Positions 1-5,207 of a DNA stretch of 5,740 nucleotides are shown piece by piece. Source of the DNA: Spirochaetales bacterium (lineage in GTDB: Bacteria > Spirochaetota > Spirochaetia > SPDA01); assembly GCA_004525155.1 (NCBI GenBank), contig SPDA01000162.1, positions 1 through 5,740 of the forward strand. Reading direction: 5' to 3'. A program made the position numbers and the translations under genes. Numbering within the stretch: the stretch's first letter is position 1; the number at the start of each line of letters is the position of its first letter. Below the pieces are notes generated by a model. It was not told the DNA's origin, did no database searches, and saw only the letters and a list, made by a program, of their open reading frames with translations.

Positions 1-1
1 A

Positions 2-649
2 GGCATCGGCGACCTTCTCGCGGAGGGCATGCTCGGCGTCATAGAAAAACATCCGGAGTGGGCGGCATACATCTGCCACGTGAAGGGCATGCCCTACGCG
101 GCCTATGACCCGCGCGGATTCTACGGCAACGCTCTTACCTACGGGACCTCGGTCCGCGGCGCCTGCCATAACGTGGGCGGGTGGACCATCCGGGATGAGC
201 TGCAGAGCGGCAAGTACGACAGGTTCGCCCTCAAGGGTAAGGGCCTCCTGGTTCAGACGATACAGGACAACCGCGCCTACGTGGACAGCCTCGGTATCTG
301 TACGGTCGTGAGGGGATCCATGAGTTATTCCGCCGAACCGAAAGGCGACACGCTGGAGTCCGTAACAGGTTATCCTTTTACGGACAAGCTGCTCGAAATA
401 GGCACCAGGATCTACACTCTTGAAAGGCTCATCTTAAACCGCGAAGGCCGGTTCCGGAACGACGACCAGCTGCCGCCCAGGACCGTCTCCGAAGCGGTGC
501 CCGACGGGCCCATAGCGGGAAGAACCCTGACGAAGGAAATGTACAACGAGATGCTTGATGAATATTACGATGTCCGCGGATGGGACAGGAACGGTGTTCC
601 CACGGGGGAAACAGTCAGAAAACTCGGCCTTCAGTCTCTCACGGCCTGA
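2..649 (+). CDS. Aldehyde:ferredoxin oxidoreductase family protein, C-terminal part (5' truncated)
   Basis: This is the last 215 or so residues of a tungsten (or molybdenum) bis-pterin enzyme that oxidises aldehydes to carboxylic acids and passes electrons to ferredoxin in the cytoplasm. The reading frame is open from base 2, giving GIGDLLAEG, a typical AOR segment, so the gene starts left of the window; family members have about 600 residues. Seen in order are HVKG followed by AYDPRG, the TSVRGACH segment near the active site, DSLGIC (Cys at 299-301), matching the DxxGxC motif that binds a pterin and supplies the last 4Fe-4S cysteine, then ERLILNREG, and a C-terminus containing MLDEYYDVRGWDRNGVPT. 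The other three cluster cysteines lie outside the window. A MoaD-like gene follows 27 bases downstream, a common partner of AOR genes. The aldehyde used cannot be told from this fragment; a relative acting on glyceraldehyde 3-phosphate or another aldehyde is possible. Confidence 0.95.
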   Translation, partial: GIGDLLAEGMLGVIEKHPEWAAYICHVKGMPYAAYDPRGFYGNALTYGTSVRGACHNVGGWTIRDELQSGKYDRFALKGKGLLVQTIQDNRAYVDSLGICTVVRGSMSYSAEPKGDTLESVTGYPFTDKLLEIGTRIYTLERLILNREGRFRNDDQLPPRTVSEAVPDGPIAGRTLTKEMYNEMLDEYYDVRGWDRNGVPTGETVRKLGLQSLTA

Positions 650-676
650 AGCCGGGTACAGGAGCGGTACGGAAAG

Positions 677-937
677 ATGCCCAGGATAACGGTAAAATAT
701 CTTGTAAATATAAGGGATAAAACCGGGACCGGTAATGAAGACCTGGAGCTGCCGGAGAACGCCAGTCTGCAGGATGCGGCGGATAAAATAAGGGAGCTCC
801 ATGGTCTCAGCCTGCCGGATGCCCGGATAATGGCAACCCTGAATGGCGTCGGGTGGGCCCAGTGCGTCGGGGGAATGAAAACACCACTGAAGGAAAAAGA
901 CGTGATCCTGCTGTTTCCGCCGCTGTCTGGTGGCTAG
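677..937 (+). CDS. MoaD/ThiS-like sulfur carrier protein
   Basis: This 86-residue protein has a ubiquitin-like beta-grasp layout: an N-terminal strand (ITVKYLVNIRD), a central helix around residues 30-43, and a C-terminal strand ending in LFPPLSGG. The terminal Gly-Gly is the hallmark of MoaD and ThiS, where it is adenylated and converted to a thiocarboxylate that donates sulfur. In MoaD the sulfur goes to the dithiolene of molybdopterin, which also carries tungsten in AOR-type enzymes. Its position 27 bases after the AOR gene suggests it serves that enzyme's cofactor. No MoeB/ThiF-like activating enzyme or MoaE is visible here, so it must use partners encoded elsewhere. The start is supported by homology; Shine-Dalgarno spacing is poor, with AGGAG at 660-664 lying 12 bases upstream and GGAAAG directly abutting the ATG, so translation may be partly coupled to the AOR gene. 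ThiS for thiamine is a less likely alternative. Confidence 0.9.
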   Translation: MPRITVKYLVNIRDKTGTGNEDLELPENASLQDAADKIRELHGLSLPDARIMATLNGVGWAQCVGGMKTPLKEKDVILLFPPLSGG

Positions 938-986
938 GAGCCGGGAAGCGGCCGGGGATTGCGACAAAAAACAAGTATGATTGAAC

Positions 987-991
987 AGGAG
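987..991 (+). promoter_or_regulatory. Ribosome binding site of the cupin isomerase
   Basis: AGGAG lies 6 bases before the ATG at 998. It decides that start over the in-frame TTG at 959 and ATG at 977, neither of which has a better-placed site. The resulting protein also matches the family length. Confidence 0.75.
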
Positions 992-997
992 AAATTG

Positions 998-1579
998 ATG
1001 AGCGACAACAAATTGTTCATGCCTTTCGGTGTGGAATATGACCTTATAAAGGGTATCATGAAGAACCCGGACAAGCACCTTATACGCAAAGCTTCCAGCA
1101 TGAAAGGGCATTACGAGGACGCTGCGGCGCTGGACAAAATCATAGCGGCCGGCGACCCGCTGCACTATGAGGTATTCGAGAAAAATATTCCCGAGGAAAA
1201 CGGGCATCTGCAGTTCTGCATTTCAACGACCCAGCCGGGCCTCGTCGGGGATGAATGCTTCATGACCAAGGGTCATTATCACCGCATCCCGGAAACAGCC
1301 GAAATATACCTCTGCCTGACAGGCAGGGGCTATATGCTGATGAAAACAAAAGAGGGCGACTCTGTGGCCGAGGAAATGTTTCCGGGCCGCATGGTTTACG
1401 TTCCCCCTTACTGGGCTCACAGGACAGTAAATACGGGCGATACACCCCTCACTTCCTTCTGTGTCTATCCCGGAAACGCGGGCCATAATTACGGCGACAT
1501 CGAAGTGGAAGGATTTCCGAAAAGGGTCTACAAACGGAACGGTAAAATTGAAATTTCTGCCTGGAAGCGGAAATCGTAA
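998..1579 (+). CDS. pgiA: Cupin-type glucose-6-phosphate isomerase (cPGI)
   Basis: Predicted to interconvert glucose 6-phosphate and fructose 6-phosphate in the cytoplasm with one bound metal ion. It is unrelated in fold to the usual bacterial Pgi and belongs to the small cupin family known from Pyrococcus and Thermococcus and a few bacteria. From the ATG at 998 it has 193 residues, close to the 189 of the Pyrococcus furiosus enzyme. The first cupin motif GHYHRIPETAEIY (residues 92-104) supplies His93, His95 and Glu102, and VPPYWAHRTVN supplies His141. As I recall the P. furiosus ligands (His88, His90, Glu97, His136), all four are present at a constant offset of five. The segment after it (CVYPGNAGHNYGDIEVEGFPKRVYKRNGK) is also typical of the family. 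It sits 60 bases after the MoaD-like gene and 9 bases before the GntR gene. A related sugar phosphate could be the true substrate. Confidence 0.93.
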   Translation: MSDNKLFMPFGVEYDLIKGIMKNPDKHLIRKASSMKGHYEDAAALDKIIAAGDPLHYEVFEKNIPEENGHLQFCISTTQPGLVGDECFMTKGHYHRIPETAEIYLCLTGRGYMLMKTKEGDSVAEEMFPGRMVYVPPYWAHRTVNTGDTPLTSFCVYPGNAGHNYGDIEVEGFPKRVYKRNGKIEISAWKRKS

Positions 1580-1581
1580 GG
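1578..1581 (+). promoter_or_regulatory. Probable ribosome binding site of the GntR regulator
   Basis: AAGG overlaps the stop codon of the isomerase gene and lies 7 bases before ATG 1589. It favours that ATG over the in-frame TTG at 1583, which would be only one base away. The overlap suggests translational coupling. Confidence 0.5.
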
Positions 1582-1588
1582 ATTGCCG

Positions 1589-2335
1589 ATGGATTTCAAA
1601 GGCCTTGCCCTGGATAAGGATGTCCCCATACCCCTTTATTACCAGCTCAAGGAAATACTGCTTGAAGAGATAAAGAATTCCGAAGCGGGCGTAATCATTC
1701 CCCCGGAAATGGAACTCTGCTCCCGGTTCGGCATAAGCAGGCCCACGGTACGGCAGGCGATAACCGAACTGGTGAGCGAGGGTTACCTGACCCGGCAGAA
1801 AGGCAGGGGAACCTTCATCTCAACGCCGAAGATAAAACAGGATTTTCTGCTGGTGCTGGAAAGCTTTAACGACGAAATGCAGCATAAGGGTCTTACACCC
1901 GCCACGAAAGTCCTGGAGTTTGAGCAGGCCAAAAGCGATGAACGCGTGAGCGAAATGCTTAAACTTAAGCTCGGATCCGATGTAGTCAAACTCCGGCGCC
2001 TTAGGTTTACCAACGGGGAGCCGATTGTGCTGGTATTGTCCTTCCTTCCTTTCGATAAGCTCCCGTCCATCCTGACGCGGAACATGGAGAAGGATTCCCT
2101 GTACAGGATACTGGAGAAAGAATATGGTTATACAATAGAAAGGACGCTCCGCACTCTCGAGAGCCGGCTGGCCGGAGAGTATGAAGCGGAGGTCTTAGGT
2201 TTAAAAAAAGGCGCCGCCATTCAGTACATCGAGACCGTTGCGTTTCTCACCGGAGGAGACCCCGTCGAATTTTCCATGGCCAGTTACAGGGGGGACCGGA
2301 ATAAATTCACCTTTGAACTGCGCAAGCAGGCGTGA
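1589..2335 (+). CDS. GntR-family transcriptional regulator, HutC/UTRA subfamily
   Basis: A 248-residue DNA-binding regulator. The N-terminal 75 or so residues form a GntR winged helix: PLYYQLKEILLEEI leads in, the helix-turn-helix includes GISRPTVRQAI (Ile49 to about residue 57), and the wing ends with RQKGRGTFIS. The rest, about residues 95-240, has the layout of a UTRA ligand-binding domain, with conserved-looking stretches VVKLRRLRFTNGEPIVLVLSFLP, a central DSLYRILEKEYGY, LGLKKGAAIQYIETVAF and the final DPVEFSMASYRGDRNKFTF. UTRA domains bind small metabolites such as sugar phosphates or histidine-pathway intermediates, which release the regulator from DNA. It sits inside the gene cluster, 9 bases after the isomerase and 22 before the dehydrogenase, so it most likely regulates this operon, including itself. 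Its operator is probably upstream of the AOR gene and out of view; I found no clear operator within the window. The ligand is unknown. Confidence 0.95.
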   Translation: MDFKGLALDKDVPIPLYYQLKEILLEEIKNSEAGVIIPPEMELCSRFGISRPTVRQAITELVSEGYLTRQKGRGTFISTPKIKQDFLLVLESFNDEMQHKGLTPATKVLEFEQAKSDERVSEMLKLKLGSDVVKLRRLRFTNGEPIVLVLSFLPFDKLPSILTRNMEKDSLYRILEKEYGYTIERTLRTLESRLAGEYEAEVLGLKKGAAIQYIETVAFLTGGDPVEFSMASYRGDRNKFTFELRKQA

Positions 2336-2344
2336 CAAGGGGCC

Positions 2345-2350
2345 GGAAGG
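2345..2350 (+). promoter_or_regulatory. Ribosome binding site of the dehydrogenase-like gene
   Basis: GGAAGG lies 7 bases before ATG 2358. It sets the start there and argues against an upstream in-frame start at 2238 that would overlap about 100 bases of the regulator gene. Confidence 0.75.
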
Positions 2351-2357
2351 AATAATC

Positions 2358-3308
2358 ATGGAAGAAAGAAACTACACGCCCGCCTCAGAACCAACCATAT
2401 ATTTTTTCGGGGTTACGACTGCCGCATCCTCCATCATGAAAGTTTTCCCAAAATGGGCGGAGGAACTCGGAATAAAAGCCGTTATCCGGGGTGTCGACTT
2501 CAATCTCCATGACGCTCCGGAGGAGTACAGGAAGGCAGTGCTCTTTATCAAGGGCGATCCCCTCTCCATGGGCGCCCTGGTTACGGCACACAAGATAGAT
2601 CTATACAAGGCAAGCAGTGATCTTTTCGATTCCCTCGACCCCTTCGCGGAACTGATTCACGAAACCAGCTGCCTCGTATCGGCCGCCGGAACCTTGAAGG
2701 GGTTTGCAAAGGATCCGGTATCGAGCGGTCTTTCCATGGAGTCCCTGGTCGGGGAGGGGTACTGGAGAAAACACGGCGGCGAACTTTGCATCCTGGGCGC
2801 CGGCGGGTCCGGTACGGCTCTGACACTCTATACCCTGATGACCCGCGATAAAAAGGACCTGCCCTCCCGGATTATCGTAACCAACCGCAGCATTCCCCGG
2901 CTCGATGAGCTGCGCCGGATGGTTGGCGGCCTGGAACCTTCTGTTCCGGTGGATTTTGTTCCGGCACCGGAGCCTGCGTATAATGACGCTGTCGTATCCG
3001 CGCTCAAGCCTTATTCCATGGTGTGCAACGCCACAGGCCTCGGCAAGGACAGGCCCGGCTCTCCTATAACAGAAGCTGCCGTATTTCCGGAAAACGGTAT
3101 CGCCTGGGATTTCAATTACCGCGGCGAGCTCCTTTTCCTTGACCAGGCCCGCAGGCAGAAGGCGGAGAAGCGCCTTAGGGTGGAGGACGGCTGGACCTAT
3201 TTCGTCCACGGATGGACCAGGGCTCTGGCGGAAATATTTTCCGTGTATATTCCTGTCTGCGGCAAGGCCTTCGACAGGCTTTCGGAAATTGCCGCCCGGT
3301 ACAGGTAG
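2358..3308 (+). CDS. Shikimate/quinate dehydrogenase-like NAD(P)-dependent oxidoreductase, divergent
   Basis: This 316-residue protein has the two-domain plan of shikimate dehydrogenases (SDH, AroE), slightly longer than the usual 270-290. The N-terminal domain starts FFGVTTAASSIM (residues 16-27), standing where SDH has GxPixHSxSP, and carries VTAHK with Lys79 at the catalytic lysine position. Asp119 in GFAKD takes the place of the catalytic Asp of NTD. A Rossmann nucleotide site follows, GAGGSG at residues 147-152, then NATG (Asn224) and DFNYRGE, equivalents of NATS and DxxYxP. Several shikimate contacts are changed: the AVNT motif reads LVSA (residues 106-109), NTD reads AKD, and the late Gln position reads His284 in VHGW. 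The fold and a dehydrogenase role are well supported; shikimate as substrate is not. A cyclic polyol, sugar acid or other hydroxy compound seems more likely, given the regulator and the UlaG-like neighbour. Confidence 0.85.
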   Translation: MEERNYTPASEPTIYFFGVTTAASSIMKVFPKWAEELGIKAVIRGVDFNLHDAPEEYRKAVLFIKGDPLSMGALVTAHKIDLYKASSDLFDSLDPFAELIHETSCLVSAAGTLKGFAKDPVSSGLSMESLVGEGYWRKHGGELCILGAGGSGTALTLYTLMTRDKKDLPSRIIVTNRSIPRLDELRRMVGGLEPSVPVDFVPAPEPAYNDAVVSALKPYSMVCNATGLGKDRPGSPITEAAVFPENGIAWDFNYRGELLFLDQARRQKAEKRLRVEDGWTYFVHGWTRALAEIFSVYIPVCGKAFDRLSEIAARYR

Positions 3309-3316
3309 GAACAGGA
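3307..3316 (+). promoter_or_regulatory. Ribosome binding region deciding a GTG start
   Basis: Two AGGA copies (3307-3310 and 3313-3316) precede GTG 3320. The first is 9 bases away and overlaps the dehydrogenase stop codon; the second is only 3 away. They support a non-ATG start for the hydrolase and probable coupling to the gene before it. Confidence 0.55.
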
Positions 3317-3319
3317 ATA

Positions 3320-4204
3320 GTGGCGGTTCTAACGGTTCAGTCCTTCACATCGGTCCTTGCCGAGGACTTGGAAAACACGCGACCCGGGGAAGGCAAGGTT
3401 TTTCTCTGGTGGCTCGGGCAGGCAGGGTTTGCCCTAAAGTCGAAAAACTGCTTTCTGCTCATCGACCCCTTCCTTTCTGATTATCTTGCCAAGAAATATG
3501 CGGGAAAGGAATTCGACCACAGGCGCCTTATGCCCTCTCCCGTGCATCCCGGAAAGCTCCGGGGCCTCGACGCGGTTCTGGTAACACACAGGCATTCCGA
3601 CCACATGGATCCGGAAACCCTGCCTGTTCTAGCGCAGAACAATCCCCGTTGCCGGTTTGTCATCCCCCGGGCTGAGGCGGACAGAGCGCTTGAAATCGGG
3701 TTGCCCGAAGGGAACCTGGTAAAGCTCAATGCCGGCGAATCGGCCGCACCCGCGGACGGGTTCAGGGTGAGGGCGCTGCCCGCCGCGCACGAGGAATTGA
3801 CCCTGAACGGATCCGGGGAACATCTCTTTCTCGGATATGCACTGTTAATGGAGGGAATCTGCCTTTATCATTCCGGGGATTGTGTACCCTATCCGGATCA
3901 GGTATACCAGCTGGGCAGCGCGGCTTCGGACCTCGGTGCCGCCCGCATCGATGCGGCAATGCTGCCGGTGAACGGCAGGGATGAGTTCCGGAGAAGCAGA
4001 AATGTGCCCGGTAATTTCACTATTGCGGAAGCCGCCGCTCTCTGCGCAAGCGCGGGCATTCCGCTGCTGTTCGCTCATCACTTCGGCATGTTCGCTTTCA
4101 ACACGGCAGACCCAGCGGACCTCCGGAGGGACAGCGCCGGTAAAACTTCGGCACCGCGCCGCATTATTTGTTCACCGGGGCATCGGTACAGGATTGGGCT
4201 GTAG
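3320..4204 (+). CDS. UlaG-like metallo-beta-lactamase-fold hydrolase (possible lactonase)
   Basis: Predicted cytoplasmic metal-dependent hydrolase of 294 residues from GTG 3320. An open frame continues upstream to 3212 but would lie inside the dehydrogenase gene. The first strands carry WWLGQAGF (residues 30-37) and LLIDPFLSDY. THRHSDHMD gives the metal motif HxHxDH with His90, His92, Asp94 and His95. Further likely ligands are His157 in AAHEE and Asp187 in HSGDC. The C-terminal block NGRDEFRRSRNVPGN, then AHHFGMFAFNTADP with His254, closely follows the UlaG pattern (NGRD, NxxGN, HYDMF, N, DP). UlaG opens the lactone ring of L-ascorbate 6-phosphate. It is about 60 residues shorter than E. coli UlaG, and the Asp of HYDMF is Gly here, so the substrate may differ. 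Its place 11 bases after a cyclic-substrate dehydrogenase suggests hydrolysis of a lactone or similar product. Confidence 0.88.
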   Translation: MAVLTVQSFTSVLAEDLENTRPGEGKVFLWWLGQAGFALKSKNCFLLIDPFLSDYLAKKYAGKEFDHRRLMPSPVHPGKLRGLDAVLVTHRHSDHMDPETLPVLAQNNPRCRFVIPRAEADRALEIGLPEGNLVKLNAGESAAPADGFRVRALPAAHEELTLNGSGEHLFLGYALLMEGICLYHSGDCVPYPDQVYQLGSAASDLGAARIDAAMLPVNGRDEFRRSRNVPGNFTIAEAAALCASAGIPLLFAHHFGMFAFNTADPADLRRDSAGKTSAPRRIICSPGHRYRIGL

Positions 4205-4231
4205 AATCCCGTCAAGACCTGTTCTTTTGCC

Positions 4232-4238
4232 AGGGAAG
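4232..4238 (+). promoter_or_regulatory. Ribosome binding site candidate for arginase
   Basis: AGGGAAG lies 8 bases before ATG 4247. The competing start ATG 4295 has only AGGA at 4279-4282, 12 bases upstream. This site supports the longer protein, while family homology supports the shorter one. Confidence 0.5.
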
Positions 4239-4246
4239 ATAGTATT

Positions 4247-5203
4247 ATGCAGGCTACGGGAGGATTGCATGCAGCGGCAGGAATCGATAATTCGATGAAG
4301 CTCGGAATAATCGGCGTACCCCAGGATATCGGTTCCGCCAAAAGGGGTGTCGATATGGGACCCAGCGCCATACGCGTGGCGGGCTTGCGAAAGGTGCTTG
4401 AAAAACTCGGGCACGAAGTTGCCGATTTCGGAAACTTAAGCTGTTTCGATATCGATCAGAATCCGCACTATATGGATTCAAAACCCAGGGAACTGAATTA
4501 CCTAAAACCCATTATCGAAACCTGCCTCAAGGTTAAGACAGAAGTGGAAAAGGCCCTTGGACAGGGATGCATGCCCCTCGTGCTGGGTGGGGACCACAGT
4601 ATTTCGATAGGGACCCTGGCCGGCATGAAGTCGCTTCACAAGGGAAGGACCGGCATACTCTGGGTGGATGCGCACGCTGATTTCAACACCCCCGAAACCA
4701 CGCCGAGCGGCAATATCCACGGCATGCCGCTGGCGGTGCTGACGGGCAGGGGATCCCCGGAACTGCTCGCCATCGGTCCGTCCCCCACGGTAAGCGAGTC
4801 CAATACCGTGATAATCGGATTAAGGGACGTGGATCCGGGTGAGGCGCGAAATCTTAAAAACTCGAAGGTCAGCGTCTTCACCATGCGCGATATTGAAGAC
4901 AGGGGCATAGGCCCGGTCATGAGGGATGCCCTGTCGGCGGCCCTTTCCGGGGTGGATTTCCTGCACGTATCCTTCGATATCGATTCGATCGATCCTTTCG
5001 AAGCGCCGGGCACGGGCTACAACATACCGGGCGGCCTGTCCTACAGGGAGGCAAGGCTCATCATGGAAATGATATATGACAGCGGCAGGTTAACCTCCCT
5101 CGAAGTGGTGGAAGTGGATCCCGCCCGGGACATCATGAATAAGACCGGCGCGGTGGCCGTGGAACTGATATCCTGCGCTCTCGGTAAGCAAATCCTTCTC
5201 TGA
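4247..5203 (+). CDS. rocF: Arginase (ureohydrolase family)
   Basis: Predicted to hydrolyse L-arginine to L-ornithine and urea with a two-manganese centre in the cytoplasm. Numbered from Met4295, the ligands are all present: His101 in GGDHS, Asp125, His127 and Asp129 in DAHADFN, and Asp228 and Asp230 in SFDIDSIDP. The loop after DAHADFN (NTPETTPSGNIHGMP) has the Asn and Ser pattern with which true arginases hold the amino acid part of arginine; agmatinases lack it. The C-terminus (VEVDPARDIMNKTG to LGKQILL) also matches Bacillus RocF. Two starts compete. ATG 4247 has the better ribosome binding site and gives 318 residues. ATG 4295 gives MKLGIIGVPQDIG, the usual family start, and 302 residues, close to the normal 300. 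The 42-base gap after the hydrolase gene is compatible with co-transcription, but no pathway link to those genes is evident. Confidence 0.94.
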   Translation: MQATGGLHAAAGIDNSMKLGIIGVPQDIGSAKRGVDMGPSAIRVAGLRKVLEKLGHEVADFGNLSCFDIDQNPHYMDSKPRELNYLKPIIETCLKVKTEVEKALGQGCMPLVLGGDHSISIGTLAGMKSLHKGRTGILWVDAHADFNTPETTPSGNIHGMPLAVLTGRGSPELLAIGPSPTVSESNTVIIGLRDVDPGEARNLKNSKVSVFTMRDIEDRGIGPVMRDALSAALSGVDFLHVSFDIDSIDPFEAPGTGYNIPGGLSYREARLIMEMIYDSGRLTSLEVVEVDPARDIMNKTGAVAVELISCALGKQILL

Positions 5204-5207
5204 TCAG
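5200..5207. other. Abutting convergent stop codons in a palindrome
   Basis: CTGATCAG is an 8-base perfect palindrome. Its TGA (5201-5203) stops the arginase gene and its TCA (5204-5206) is the stop of the opposite-strand kinase gene. The two genes therefore end with no base between them. No G+C-rich hairpin with a T tract is visible around it, so transcripts from both sides probably run into each other's genes. Confidence 0.9.

Noticed and set aside
702..715. Imperfect AT-rich palindrome CTTGTAAATATAAG as a regulator operator
   Set aside because: It lies inside the MoaD-like coding sequence, has several mismatches, and does not resemble a GntR/HutC GT-AC operator.
959..997. TTG or ATG starts giving a 13- or 7-residue longer isomerase
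   Set aside because: Neither has a well-placed ribosome binding site, and the family length and the metal-ligand offset fit ATG 998.
938..997. Possible internal promoter before the isomerase (TTGCGA at 959, TATGAT at 976)
   Set aside because: The spacing between the two boxes is only 11 bases, too short for a sigma-70 promoter.
434..1207. A 257-codon open frame on the - strand across the AOR end, MoaD-like gene and isomerase start
   Set aside because: It runs antisense through three clearly recognisable genes and their gaps, and its translation shows no family motif; long antisense frames are common at this G+C.
2238..2357. Upstream extension of the dehydrogenase gene overlapping the regulator
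   Set aside because: The added residues come from the regulator's coding sequence in another frame, and a good ribosome binding site precedes ATG 2358.
2601..3209. A 202-codon - strand open frame inside the dehydrogenase gene
   Set aside because: It lies wholly antisense to a gene with clear Rossmann and SDH motifs, and I see no domain pattern in its product.
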